From Streptomyces sp. NRRL S-340 (GTDB taxonomy: Bacteria; Actinomycetota; Actinomycetes; Streptomycetales; Streptomycetaceae), in the NCBI RefSeq assembly GCF_000720185.1, contig NZ_JOIY01000036.1, positions 1 to 64,000 on the forward strand: a DNA stretch of 64,000 nt, given 5' to 3'. Within the stretch, counting starts at the first letter, position 1; every line of letters begins with the position of its first letter. The notes below the pieces were generated by a model. That model made no database searches. It saw nothing but the letters and a program-made list of their open reading frames with translations, and had not been told where the DNA came from. Made by a program: the position numbers and the translations under genes. Positions 41,662 to 50,212 of the stretch are shown here, in pieces.

Positions 41662-42960
41662 TCAAGGAGTCCGCCGCGGAGGTCTCCCGCCCACGCGCGT
41701 CACCGCCAGCGCACCCGCACCGCACCCGTCCACCGCCGCGGCCTCGGGCCCGGCGCCGCCGAGCAGCGCGGCGAGGAAGGCGCCGGTGAACGCGTCACCG
41801 GCGCCCGTGGTGTCCAGCGGCACCGCGGGCCGGCCCCGCACCCTGGCGCACACGGCGCCCGAGCGGGCCACCAGCGCGCCGTCCCGGCCGTGTTTCACCA
41901 CCACCAGCGGGAACCGCCGGCTCAGCTCGGCCGCGGCGTCCGCCGGATCGGACAGCCCCGTCAGCAGACACGCCTCGTCACGGCTGGGCAGCAGGACGTC
42001 CACCCCTTCGGTGAGCGCCAGGAACCGGTCCACGCCCAGCGACGCCAGGAAGCCCGCCGAGGCCGGATCCAGGCTCACCGGCACGCCACGCGCGCGTGCC
42101 GCCGCGACGGCCACCGCCACGAAGGCCCGGCCCGGCCGGGAGAACAGCAGGTAACCCGACAGATGCAGCCGGGCCACACCGTCGAGCAGGCCGTCCGACC
42201 AGTCGCCGGGCTCCAGCCGCAGCGACGCCCCGCTGTCCGTGAGGAACGTACGCTCGGCCGCTGCCGCGTCGTCGACCAGAGCGACCACCGTGCCGGTCGG
42301 TGCGCAGGGGTCCACGACGAGCCGGGGAAGCACCCCCGAAGCGATCAGCTCCCGTTCGTGCCAGGCCGCCGTGTCCGCGCCGACCCGGCCGAGCAGCCGC
42401 ACCCGCGGGCACCCGTGATGCGCTGCCCAGCAGGCCACGTTCGCCCCCGCGCCGCCCGGCACCAGCAGGATCGCGGCCGCCGTGTCGGTGCCGGGCGCGA
42501 GCGGCCCCCGGTGCCGTGCGACGACGTCCGTCACCACGTCCCCGGCCACCAGCAGCGCACCGTCCCCGGCGCGGCCCGCTGCCGCGCCCGCCCCCGCGCC
42601 CGTGGCAGGCTCCGTACGGGAGCCTGCGGCAGGCCGCCCCGTACCGGCTCCCGGCGCAGACCCCGTGAAAGCGCCCGTGCCGGGCCCCGTGCCCGAGCCC
42701 CCGGCCGGAGCTTCTTCGGCGCCCGCGGCTGGAACCGCTTTGCAGCCCGCTGCCGGAGCTGCCTCGCAGTCCGTGCCGTTCCCCATGCCCGAGCCCCCGG
42801 CCGGGATTGCCTCGCAGCCCCTGGCCGGGACCACGTCCCAGCCCCCGGCCGGGGCTGTCTCGCTGCGCGCTGCCGGAACCGCCTCCCAGCCCCCGGTGAC
42901 CACCCCCGCCGCCGGCGCCGCCCCCGTCGTCCGCTGCCTGCCGGCGCGGCCCGTCGTCAC
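41662..42960 (-). CDS. PfkB-family carbohydrate kinase, partner of PsuG, with repetitive N-terminus
   Basis: The kinase domain starts near residue 140 (LLVAGDVVTDVVARHRG), continues with PGGAGANVACWAAHHG, LLGRVGADTAAWHER, and ends in the PfkB signature DTTGAGDAFTGAFLAAL, with the catalytic Asp. GTG 42960 overlaps the psuG stop by four bases (GTGA), suggesting translational coupling. The first about 140 residues are low-complexity (many PAAG, PAGG, GTG units) and may be non-functional or spurious; the true start could be nearer 42,550. Next to psuG, the likely substrate is pseudouridine, which PsuK phosphorylates to pseudouridine-5'-phosphate. This assignment is inference from context. Confidence 0.78.
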   Translation of the reverse strand: MTTGRAGRQRTTGAAPAAGVVTGGWEAVPAARSETAPAGGWDVVPARGCEAIPAGGSGMGNGTDCEAAPAAGCKAVPAAGAEEAPAGGSGTGPGTGAFTGSAPGAGTGRPAAGSRTEPATGAGAGAAAGRAGDGALLVAGDVVTDVVARHRGPLAPGTDTAAAILLVPGGAGANVACWAAHHGCPRVRLLGRVGADTAAWHERELIASGVLPRLVVDPCAPTGTVVALVDDAAAAERTFLTDSGASLRLEPGDWSDGLLDGVARLHLSGYLLFSRPGRAFVAVAVAAARARGVPVSLDPASAGFLASLGVDRFLALTEGVDVLLPSRDEACLLTGLSDPADAAAELSRRFPLVVVKHGRDGALVARSGAVCARVRGRPAVPLDTTGAGDAFTGAFLAALLGGAGPEAAAVDGCGAGALAVTRVGGRPPRRTP

Positions 42961-43862
42961 ACCCGGGCCCAGGCGGCGGCGATGCGGGCGGCCAGCCGGA
43001 CGTTGCCGCGCACGGCCGCCAGATTGGCCCGGAGCGAAGCACCGTCCGTGTGCCGCACGAGGAAGTCGAGCAGGAACGGCGTGACCGCCTGCCCGGTGAT
43101 GCCCTGCTCCTCGCAGGCGTGCAGGGCGTCGGCGAGCACCCGCGCGTGCAGCGCGGGGTCCAGCTGTTCCTCCCGGGGGACCGGGTTGGCGACGATCAGC
43201 GCGGACTCGGGCGTGCGCAGCACGTTCTGCGCGCGCATGACCTCGGCCACCTCCTCGGGCGTGCGCAGGGTCCAGTCCACCGGCCGGCCGGAGTCCGACA
43301 GGTAGAAGCCGGGGAAGCGGTCCGTGCCGTAGCCCGCCACCGTGACGCCCAGTGTCTCCAGCCGCTGCAGGGTCGCGGGCACGTCCAGGATCGACTTCAC
43401 CCCGGCGCACACCACCGTGATCCGCGTGCGCGCGAGCAGGCCCAGGTCGGCGGACTCGTCCTGGGTCACCGTCCACTGCCGGTGCACTCCGCCGAGCCCG
43501 CCGGTCGCGAAGACGCGGATGCCCGCGAGCGCGGCCAGCAGCGCCGTCGCCGAGACGGTCGTCGCCCCGCTCGCCCCCGCGGCCACGGCCGGCGGCAGGT
43601 CGCGGTGGCCCAGCTTGCGCATCCCCTCCTCGTTCGCGACCCGCTCCAACTGCTCCTTGTCCAGACCCACACGCGGCCGCCCGTCCAGCACGGCGATCGT
43701 CGCCGGTACGGCGCCCTCCTGCCGCACCGCCTCCTCCAGCTCCAGCGCCACCTGGAGATTGCGCGGGCGGGGCAGCCCGTGCGCGATGATCGTCGACTCC
43801 AGGGCCACCACGGGGCGTCGCCCGGCGAGCGCTTCCCGTACCTCTTCGGACACCACCAGCAC
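42957..43862 (-). CDS. psuG: Pseudouridine-5'-phosphate glycosidase
   Basis: Cleaves pseudouridine-5'-phosphate to uracil and ribose-5-phosphate, allowing salvage of the modified nucleoside. 301 residues. The family blocks are plain: VVALESTIIAHGLPRPRN, GAVPATIAVLDGRPRVGL, KLGHRDLPPAVAAGASGATT, IRVFATGGLGGVHRQW, VCAGVKSILDVPATLQRLE and VTPFLLDFLVRHTDG. GTG 43862 has GGGAGG seven bases upstream; ATG 43895 is a weaker alternative. It is coupled to the PfkB kinase gene downstream. Confidence 0.93.
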   Translation of the reverse strand: MLVVSEEVREALAGRRPVVALESTIIAHGLPRPRNLQVALELEEAVRQEGAVPATIAVLDGRPRVGLDKEQLERVANEEGMRKLGHRDLPPAVAAGASGATTVSATALLAALAGIRVFATGGLGGVHRQWTVTQDESADLGLLARTRITVVCAGVKSILDVPATLQRLETLGVTVAGYGTDRFPGFYLSDSGRPVDWTLRTPEEVAEVMRAQNVLRTPESALIVANPVPREEQLDPALHARVLADALHACEEQGITGQAVTPFLLDFLVRHTDGASLRANLAAVRGNVRLAARIAAAWARV

Positions 43863-43961
43863 GTGCCTGCCTCCCGTCTGCCGCTCTCCCCTCATCTCTG
43901 GCGGGCGGCGGCCCCGGTCAAACCCTTGCGGCCCGGCGGGCGCGGCACCAGCCTGAGAGCC

Positions 43962-44390
43962 ATGACGGACCACACCACACGTCTCGACCACGTCGTCCTC
44001 TGGGTGCGCGACCCGCTCGCGGCGGCCGGCTTCTACGAGAAGACGGTCGGCCTGGAGCCGCTGCGCGTCACCGAGTTCGCGGCGGGCGAGGCGCCCTTCC
44101 CCTCCGTACGCCTCAACGACGAGACGATCTTCGACCTCGCGCCGCTGGACCTCGTCCCCCGCATGAACATGCTTCCCGGTGCGGCCGGCAGCGCGGGCCA
44201 CCCGGTGAACCACGTCTGCCTGTCCTTGCCGGCCGCCGCCTTCGACGCCCTGCGCTCCCGCCTGGAGGAGGGGGACGTACCCGTTTCCGGTGTCTCCCAG
44301 GACTCCTACGGTGCCCGCGGAGCGGCCCGGCGCAGCTTCTACTTCCGCGACCCGGACGGGAACGTCTTCGAGGCCCGGCACTACGACTGA
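43962..44390 (+). CDS. VOC-family (glyoxalase-like) protein
   Basis: A 142-residue protein with the paired beta-alpha-beta-beta-beta modules of the vicinal-oxygen-chelate superfamily: RLDHVVLWVRDPLAAAGFYEK and NHVCLSLPAAAFDALRSRL ... FYFRDPDGNVFEARHY, the last with the usual metal-binding glutamate. The reaction cannot be told. It converges with the methyltransferase gene at 44418. Confidence 0.85.
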   Translation: MTDHTTRLDHVVLWVRDPLAAAGFYEKTVGLEPLRVTEFAAGEAPFPSVRLNDETIFDLAPLDLVPRMNMLPGAAGSAGHPVNHVCLSLPAAAFDALRSRLEEGDVPVSGVSQDSYGARGAARRSFYFRDPDGNVFEARHYD

Positions 44391-44417
44391 ACCCACCCGG
44401 GCCCCGCCCGGCCCGCC

Positions 44418-44990
44418 TCAGAACAGCGGCTCGGGCAGCACGCCCTCCAGCGCGAGCAGCGCGCGCTTGGTCTCCAGGCCGCCCCCGAAGCCGCCTATGC
44501 CGCCGTCGTTCTCGACGACCCGGTGGCACGGGACCACGACCGGCAGCGGGTTGGAACCCATCGCCACGCCCACCGCCTGGGCCGCGCCGGGCTGGCCGAC
44601 CCGCCCGGCCAGCTCGCCGTACCCGACGACCGTGCCGTACGGCACGGTCGCGGCGAGTTCGCGCAGCGCCTGCCCGTTGAAGCCGGCTCTCCCCGAGAGC
44701 ATGGACCAGTCCAGCGGCAGCTCGAAGTCCCGCCGCTCGCCCGCGAAATAGGCCTCCAGCTGGCGTACGGCCTCCGCCAGCAGCGGCGAGCCGGGCGCCT
44801 CGACGGGCTCGCCGCCCAGCCGTGACGCGAGCCGGGCCAGTGCCCGGTCGCGGACCGCGTCGGTGGCGTGGAACACGACGTTGACCAGGCCGTCGCGGGT
44901 CGCCGCCAGCAGCAGGGGGCCGATGCCGCTGCCGACCACGGCCCACACGACCCGCGGTCCGCTGTGCTCGTCCTGCTCGTGGTTGTCCAT
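44418..44990 (-). CDS. ogt: Methylated-DNA-[protein]-cysteine methyltransferase (Ogt-like)
   Basis: Suicidal repair protein of 190 residues that takes the alkyl group from O6-alkylguanine (or O4-alkylthymine) onto its own cysteine. The active-site motif PVVVPCHRVV contains the acceptor Cys. The helix-turn-helix region is RELAATVPYGTVVGYGELAGRVGQPGAAQAVG, followed by GSNPLP, and the C-terminal GFGGGLETKRALLALEG is typical. ATG 44990 begins MDNHEQDE; it lies seven bases after a perfect PafBC-type -10, so the gene is probably damage-inducible and leaderless. Confidence 0.94.
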   Translation of the reverse strand: MDNHEQDEHSGPRVVWAVVGSGIGPLLLAATRDGLVNVVFHATDAVRDRALARLASRLGGEPVEAPGSPLLAEAVRQLEAYFAGERRDFELPLDWSMLSGRAGFNGQALRELAATVPYGTVVGYGELAGRVGQPGAAQAVGVAMGSNPLPVVVPCHRVVENDGGIGGFGGGLETKRALLALEGVLPEPLF

Positions 44991-44997
44991 GCCGACC

Positions 44998-45020
44998 ACC
45001 GTACGGCCCGCCACTGACAA
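44998..45020 (-). promoter_or_regulatory. PafBC-type DNA-damage promoter of ogt
   Basis: Minus strand: TTGTCAGTG (45020-45012), 8-bp spacer, TACGGT (45003-44998), then seven bases to the ATG. It fits TTGTCRGTG-N8-TANNNT without a mismatch and is almost identical to the uvrB promoter. Confidence 0.88.
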
Positions 45021-45082
45021 CGCCCCCGACCTGCGCGTTCGCTGCCGGGTGCCGGGCCGTTAGCGGCCGGCCGTGGCCGGGG

Positions 45083-45955
45083 TCAGGGAGCGTCCAAGGC
45101 GGTGCGCACGACGTCCGGTTTGTTGGAGATGATGCCGTCGACGCCGTACCCCGAGACGGTCCGGGCGCGCGGGGCGTCGTCGACCGTCCACGTGAACACC
45201 TCCAGCGGCCTGCCGTGCGGGCCGGCGACCGCGTGCACGTCGGCGACGTAGGCCGCGGTCACCTCGGTCCAGGAGGGGTTGATCAGGTCGGCGAACCCCG
45301 CGTACCGGCGCAGGTCCGCCGTCGCCGGCCGGCCGAGGAAGGCGGTCCTGACCGCGGGCTCCAGGCGGTGCACCGTGCGTACGCTGTCCGCGCTGAAGCT
45401 CTGCACGATCAGCCGGTCCGCCAGGTGCCGGTGGTCGAGCCAGCCCACGGCGCGGAGCACGTTCAGGGTCTGGCGCTCGATGCCGGGGTACAGCTCCGGG
45501 TTCTTGACCTCCAGGAGCAGCTTCTCGTGGTTGTGCTCCACCCGGCGCATGTACTGCCTCAGCGTCGGCACGCGCGTGCCCGCGTACGCGGGGGAGAACC
45601 AGCTGCCCGCGTCCAGACGGGCGATCTCGGCGGCGGTGAAGTCCTTCACCTTCCACGGTGCCCGGCCGGGAAAGACCTGCTCGACGTCGGTGGTGCGCCG
45701 CAGGCTGTCGTCGTGGAGGACGACGAGTTCGCCGTCCTTCGTGCGCTGCACGTCGTTCTCCACCCAGCGGAAGCCGAGGGCGGCCGCCTTGTCGATGGAG
45801 GGCAGTGTGTTCTCCGGTGCGTAGGCGGCGGCGCCCCGGTGACCGACGACCAGCGGCCGCTCGTGACTGCCGGCCGCCCGGACCTCGGCGGTGGGTGACA
45901 GTGCCACCGCTCCCAGAAGTGCGGTGGCCGTGGCGGCGATCGCGCGCGCGTGCAT
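45083..45955 (-). CDS. Secreted glycerophosphodiester phosphodiesterase
   Basis: Hydrolyses glycerophosphodiesters to glycerol-3-phosphate and an alcohol, outside the membrane. 290 residues. MHARAIAATATALLGAVALS is a signal peptide. The GDPD core starts VVGHRGAAAYAPENTLPSI (catalytic His and the metal-binding ENT), followed by WVENDVQRTKDGELVVLHDDSLRRTTD with the second catalytic His, and LLLEVKNPELYPG. The C-terminal strand is VFTWTVDDAPRARTVSGYGVDGIISNKPD. GAGGAG precedes the ATG at 45955. Confidence 0.93.
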   Translation of the reverse strand: MHARAIAATATALLGAVALSPTAEVRAAGSHERPLVVGHRGAAAYAPENTLPSIDKAAALGFRWVENDVQRTKDGELVVLHDDSLRRTTDVEQVFPGRAPWKVKDFTAAEIARLDAGSWFSPAYAGTRVPTLRQYMRRVEHNHEKLLLEVKNPELYPGIERQTLNVLRAVGWLDHRHLADRLIVQSFSADSVRTVHRLEPAVRTAFLGRPATADLRRYAGFADLINPSWTEVTAAYVADVHAVAGPHGRPLEVFTWTVDDAPRARTVSGYGVDGIISNKPDVVRTALDAP

Positions 45956-46273
45956 GCGGACTCCTCACATGATCCGATCACTGACAGTGCAAGACTGACA
46001 GCGTGGCGTCACCATGTGGGGATGTCGGCGGGGCGTCACGCGATCGAGGGAGTCACCGAGGGGCGCTCACCGCTGTCGCCCGGGGGTCGGGCAGTGCTTC
46101 CCGGGAGGCGGTGCTTCACATTGAGGAAGGGTCGTGCTTCTTTGCCGGAAAATCGTTCGACCATTCCGGCGGCAGTCATACTCTCTGCGTCGGCGCCGAC
46201 CGCGGGGGCGGTCACGAGGCGGGGGCGACTTCACCACATTCCGGGACTCAACAGGGCGGAAGGGCAACCGCGC
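45956..46273. other. Intergenic region between diverging GDPD and MHYT genes
   Basis: Contains CACTGACAGTG (about 45,978-45,988) and a nearby second CTGACAG copy on the GDPD side; these resemble the PafBC -35 but lack a matching -10. A possible CATACT -10 lies near 46,180 on the MHYT side. No gene is supported. Confidence 0.45.
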
Positions 46274-47143
46274 ATGCACGGCACGGTCGACGGATTCAGC
46301 TACGGGATCGTCACCCCGCTGGTGGCCTATCTCATGGCCTGCCTGGGCGGGGCGCTCGGCCTGCGCTGCACCACCCGCGCCCTGCTCGTCGCCCACTCCT
46401 GGCGCCCCGGCTGGCTGGCCCTCGGATCGGCGGCCATCGGCTCGGGCATCTGGACCATGCACTTCGTGGCGATGATGGGATTCACCGTCCAGGGGGCGCC
46501 GATCCACTACGACAGGCCGACGACCTACGCGAGCCTGGCCCTCGCCATCGTCATGGTGGGCGTCGGCATCTTCATCGTCGGCTACAAGGGCGCGACCGGG
46601 TCGGCGCTGTTCACCGGAGGCACGGTCACCGGACTGGGCGTCGCCTCGATGCACTACCTGGGCATGGCCGGGATGCAGTTCGGCGGCACGTTCGAGTACA
46701 ACACCCTCACCGTCGCCGCCTCGGTCGCCATAGCGGTCGTCGCGGCGACCGCGGCCCTGTGGGCGGCCGGGCAGGTCAGGGGGTTCCTCTGGAGCGTCGG
46801 CGCGAGCCTCGTCATGGGTCTGGCCGTCAGCGGCATGCACTACACGGGCATGGCGGCGCTCACCGTGCACCTGCACGGCACGGGCGGCGGCGCCGTCCCC
46901 GGCGAGTCACCGGCGGCGCTGCTCGCCCCCATGCTCGTCGGTCCGCTCGCCTTCCTGCTCCTGGCCGGGGTCGTCGTCATGCGCGATCCGCTGATGGTCA
47001 TGGGCAGAGCGGACTGGGTCCCGGTCGAGCAGAAACCGGGCGTACCGGCCCGCGAACTGGTCGGCCACTCCGCCCGGCCCTCGTCCGCCGACGCCCGCCG
47101 CGCCCCCGCCGCGGGCGGGTCGCGCACCCCGCAGAACCGCTGA
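46274..47143 (+). CDS. MHYT-domain integral membrane protein
   Basis: A 289-residue membrane protein with about seven hydrophobic helices. The MHYT-type motifs appear three times: [12 protein letters not shown] near residue 57, [14 protein letters not shown] near 120 and [12 protein letters not shown] near 185. MHYT proteins are thought to bind copper through these Met/His/Tyr residues and may sense diatomic gases. Here no GGDEF or kinase domain is attached; a short Pro/Ala/Arg-rich tail follows helix seven. Signalling partner unknown. Confidence 0.88.
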   Translation: MHGTVDGFSYGIVTPLVAYLMACLGGALGLRCTTRALLVAHSWRPGWLALGSAAIGSGIWTMHFVAMMGFTVQGAPIHYDRPTTYASLALAIVMVGVGIFIVGYKGATGSALFTGGTVTGLGVASMHYLGMAGMQFGGTFEYNTLTVAASVAIAVVAATAALWAAGQVRGFLWSVGASLVMGLAVSGMHYTGMAALTVHLHGTGGGAVPGESPAALLAPMLVGPLAFLLLAGVVVMRDPLMVMGRADWVPVEQKPGVPARELVGHSARPSSADARRAPAAGGSRTPQNR

Positions 47144-47153
47144 GCGGCCCCCG

Positions 47154-47176
47154 TTGTCAGTGGCGGGTCGTACGGT
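47154..47176 (+). promoter_or_regulatory. PafBC-type DNA-damage promoter of uvrB
   Basis: TTGTCAGTG (47154-47162), 8-bp spacer, TACGGT (47171-47176), seven bases to ATG 47184. A perfect fit to TTGTCRGTG-N8-TANNNT, with a leaderless start. Confidence 0.9.
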
Positions 47177-47183
47177 GGATGAC

Positions 47184-49331
47184 ATGCGGCCCGTTTCCCA
47201 GATCGAACGCACGGTGGCGCCCTTCGAGGTCGTCAGCCCCTACCAGCCCAGCGGCGACCAGCCGCAGGCCATCGCCGAGCTGGCCCGGCGCGTCCGGGCG
47301 GGCGAGAAGGACGTCGTCCTGCTCGGCGCCACCGGCACCGGCAAGTCCGCCACCACGGCGTGGATGATCGAGAAGCTCCAGCGCCCGACGCTCGTGATGG
47401 CCCCCAACAAGACCCTGGCCGCGCAGCTGGCGAACGAGTTCCGCGAGCTGCTCCCCAACAACGCGGTCGAGTACTTCGTCTCGTACTACGACTACTACCA
47501 GCCCGAGGCCTACGTCCCGCAGTCGGACACCTACATCGAGAAGGACTCCTCGATCAACGAGGAGGTGGAGCGGCTGCGGCACTCCGCGACCAACTCGCTC
47601 CTCACCCGCCGTGACGTCGTGGTGGTCGCCTCCGTCTCCTGCATCTACGGCCTCGGCACACCGCAGGAGTACGTCGACCGCATGGTCCCCCTCCGGGTCG
47701 GCGACGAGATGGACCGCGACGAGATGCTCCGCCGCTTCGTCGACATCCAGTACACGCGCAACGACATGGCCTTCACCCGGGGCACCTTCCGGGTCCGCGG
47801 CGACACCATCGAGATCTTCCCGGTCTACGAGGAGCTGGCCGTCCGCATCGAGATGTTCGGCGACGAGATCGAGGCGCTGTCCACCCTGCACCCGATCACC
47901 GGCGAGATCATCAGCGACGACCAGCAGCTCTACATCTTCCCCGCCTCGCACTACGTCGCCGGCCCCGAGCGCATGGAGCGAGCCGTCCGGGGCATCGAGG
48001 AGGAGCTGAAGGAGCGCCTGGCCGAGCTGGAGAAGCAGGGCAAGCTGCTGGAGGCCCAGCGGCTGCGGATGCGCACCACGTACGACATCGAGATGCTCCG
48101 CCAGATCGGCACCTGCTCGGGCGTGGAGAACTACTCGATGCACTTCGACGACCGCGCGCCGGGCACCCCGCCCAACACCCTGCTGGACTACTTCCCGGAC
48201 GACTTCCTCCTCGTCATCGACGAGTCGCACGTGACCGTGCCCCAGATCGGCGCGATGTACGAGGGCGACGCCTCCCGCAAGCGCACCCTGGTGGAGCACG
48301 GCTTCCGGCTGCCCTCCGCCCTCGACAACCGCCCGCTGAAGTGGGAGGAGTTCCAGGAGCGCATCGGGCAGACGGTGTACCTGTCCGCGACCCCGGGGCA
48401 GTACGAGCTGTCGCGCTCGGACGGCCAGGTCGAGCAGATCATCCGCCCCACCGGACTCGTCGACCCGGAGGTCGTCGTCAAGCCCACCGAGGGCCAGATC
48501 GACGACCTGGTGCACGAGATCCGCAAGCGCACCGAGAAGGACGAGCGCGTCCTGGTCACCACGCTCACCAAGAAGATGGCCGAGGACCTCACGGACTACT
48601 TCCTCGAACTGGGCATTCAGGTGCGCTACCTGCACAGCGACGTCGACACCCTGCGCCGTATCGAGCTGCTGCGCGAACTGCGCTCCGGCGAGTACGACGT
48701 CCTGGTCGGCATCAACCTGCTGCGCGAGGGCCTCGACCTGCCCGAGGTCTCCCTGGTGGCGATCCTCGACGCCGACAAGGAGGGCTTCCTGCGCTCGGGC
48801 ACCTCGCTCATCCAGACCATCGGCCGCGCGGCGCGCAACGTCTCCGGACAGGTCCACATGTACGCCGACAAGATCACCCCGGCGATGGAGAAGGCCATCG
48901 AGGAGACCAACCGCCGCCGCGAGAAGCAGATCGCCTACAACAAGGCGCGCGGCATCGACCCCCAGCCGCTGCGCAAGAAGATCAACGACATCGTCGCCCA
49001 GATCGCCCGCGAGGAGGTCGACACCGAGCAGCTGCTCGGCACCGGCTACCGCAAGGGCAAGGACGGCAAGGGCGCCAAGGCCCCCGTCCCGGCCCTCGGC
49101 GACCAGGCCGTCAAGGGTGCCAGGGCGGGCAAGTCCGCCAAGGGCAAGGCGAAGGAGACGGTGCCCACCGATCGCCCCGCGGCCCAGCTCGCCGAGCAGA
49201 TCGAGCAGATGACCGAGCGGATGCGCGCGGCCGCCGCCGAGCTGCAGTTCGAGGTGGCGGCCCGGCTGCGCGACGAGGTCTCCGAGATGAAGAAGGAACT
49301 GCGCCAGATGCGCGAGGCCGGCCTGGCCTGA
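47184..49331 (+). CDS. uvrB: Excinuclease ABC subunit B
   Basis: Helicase-like damage-verification subunit of nucleotide excision repair, 715 residues. Walker [11 protein letters not shown] near residue 48, the beta-hairpin with [20 protein letters not shown] near 105, motif II VIDESHV near 345, and the helicase C region [30 protein letters not shown] Lys/Ala-rich insertion (about 615-660) and a C-terminal UVR motif ([23 protein letters not shown]) that binds UvrC finish the protein. ATG 47184 is favoured: it lies seven bases after the -10, and the peptide starts [10 protein letters not shown] as in relatives. Confidence 0.97.
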   Translation: MRPVSQIERTVAPFEVVSPYQPSGDQPQAIAELARRVRAGEKDVVLLGATGTGKSATTAWMIEKLQRPTLVMAPNKTLAAQLANEFRELLPNNAVEYFVSYYDYYQPEAYVPQSDTYIEKDSSINEEVERLRHSATNSLLTRRDVVVVASVSCIYGLGTPQEYVDRMVPLRVGDEMDRDEMLRRFVDIQYTRNDMAFTRGTFRVRGDTIEIFPVYEELAVRIEMFGDEIEALSTLHPITGEIISDDQQLYIFPASHYVAGPERMERAVRGIEEELKERLAELEKQGKLLEAQRLRMRTTYDIEMLRQIGTCSGVENYSMHFDDRAPGTPPNTLLDYFPDDFLLVIDESHVTVPQIGAMYEGDASRKRTLVEHGFRLPSALDNRPLKWEEFQERIGQTVYLSATPGQYELSRSDGQVEQIIRPTGLVDPEVVVKPTEGQIDDLVHEIRKRTEKDERVLVTTLTKKMAEDLTDYFLELGIQVRYLHSDVDTLRRIELLRELRSGEYDVLVGINLLREGLDLPEVSLVAILDADKEGFLRSGTSLIQTIGRAARNVSGQVHMYADKITPAMEKAIEETNRRREKQIAYNKARGIDPQPLRKKINDIVAQIAREEVDTEQLLGTGYRKGKDGKGAKAPVPALGDQAVKGARAGKSAKGKAKETVPTDRPAAQLAEQIEQMTERMRAAAAELQFEVAARLRDEVSEMKKELRQMREAGLA

Positions 49332-49407
49332 CCGAGCGGCGGCCGCCCCGGGCGGCCGGGGGACGCGGGCACTGACGCGGACGCGGGCGCGAGCGCGGCC
49401 CCGGAGC

Positions 49408-49454
49408 CGGACGCGGATGCCGCGGAGGGAACACCTCCCCGGCATCCGCGTCCG
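49408..49454 (+). terminator. Strong hairpin terminator after uvrB
   Basis: CGGACGCGGATGCCG (49408-49422) pairs perfectly with CGGCATCCGCGTCCG (49440-49454), extended inward by GGAGG/CCTCC. No T-run follows. It separates uvrB from the terD promoter. Confidence 0.7.
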
Positions 49455-49500
49455 CGCTGTGTTGCAAGAGCGACACAAAGTACGCACCGGAGTGCGGCGA

Positions 49501-49522
49501 TGTCAGTGCCTCTGCGTAGGGT
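49501..49522 (+). promoter_or_regulatory. PafBC-type DNA-damage promoter of terD
   Basis: TGTCAGTG (49501-49508), 8-bp spacer, TAGGGT (49517-49522). One base, the first T of TTGTCAGTG, is A. Transcription should start near 49529, leaving a 50-nt leader before GTG 49581. Confidence 0.65.
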
Positions 49523-49580
49523 TCTGATCAACCGCGCGAATCCGCGGCAACAGGGGAGCAGTCCGAGAGGGGAATCAGCC

Positions 49581-50159
49581 GTGACCGTCAACTTGACCAA
49601 GGGTCAGGCCATCAGTCTGCAGAAGAACGACGGAGGCAGCCTGACCGCGGTCCGTATGGGTCTCGGCTGGCAGGCGGCCCCGCGCCGCGGCCTGTTCGGC
49701 TCCCGCACGCGCGAGATCGACCTCGACGCCTCGGCGGTGCTGTTCGCCGAGAAGAACCCGGTCGACGTCGTCTTCTTCCGGCACCTGGTGAGCGACGACG
49801 GTTCGGTGCGCCACACCGGCGACAACCTGGTCGGCGGTGTCGGCCAGGGCGGGGACGACGAGGCGATCCTCGTCGACCTGCAGCGCGTCCCGGTCCACAT
49901 CGACCAGATCGTCTTCACCGTCAACTCCTTCACGGGCCAGACCTTCCAGGAGGTGCAGAACGCCTTCTGCCGCCTGGTGGACGAGACCAACGGCCAGGAG
50001 CTGGCCCGCTACACCCTCGCGGGCGGCGGCAACTACACGGCCCAGCTCATGGCGAAGGTGCACCGCGCGGGCACCGGCTGGACGATGACGGCCCTCGGCG
50101 TCCCGGCCAACGGCCGCACGTTCCAGGACCTGATGCCCGCGATCCTGCCGCACCTGTAG
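49581..50159 (+). CDS. terD: TerD-family protein
   Basis: A 192-residue TerD/CABP-fold protein linked to tellurite resistance and general stress. N-terminal VNLTKGQAISLQKNDGGSLTAV, MGLGWQAAPRRG, DLDASAVLFAEKNPVDVVFF, DNLVGGVGQGGDDEAILVDL and HIDQIVFTVNSFTGQTFQEVQNAF match TerD/TerE, which bind calcium through acidic loops. The C-terminal LARYTLAGGGNYTAQLMAKVHR matches too. GTG 49581 has GAGGGG nine bases upstream. A PafBC-type promoter stands before it. The next gene, 53 bp downstream, carries a second TerD domain. Confidence 0.92.
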   Translation: MTVNLTKGQAISLQKNDGGSLTAVRMGLGWQAAPRRGLFGSRTREIDLDASAVLFAEKNPVDVVFFRHLVSDDGSVRHTGDNLVGGVGQGGDDEAILVDLQRVPVHIDQIVFTVNSFTGQTFQEVQNAFCRLVDETNGQELARYTLAGGGNYTAQLMAKVHRAGTGWTMTALGVPANGRTFQDLMPAILPHL

Positions 50160-50212
50160 GACGGAACGGCGAGCAGCGGCACGAGCGGGGCACGGCCCAG
50201 GGGGAGAAGGCG

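Noticed and set aside
45970..45998. CTGTCAGTG copies upstream of the GDPD gene as a further PafBC promoter
   Set aside because: No TANNNT at the required 8-bp distance on the minus strand; the sequence there is ATGTGA.
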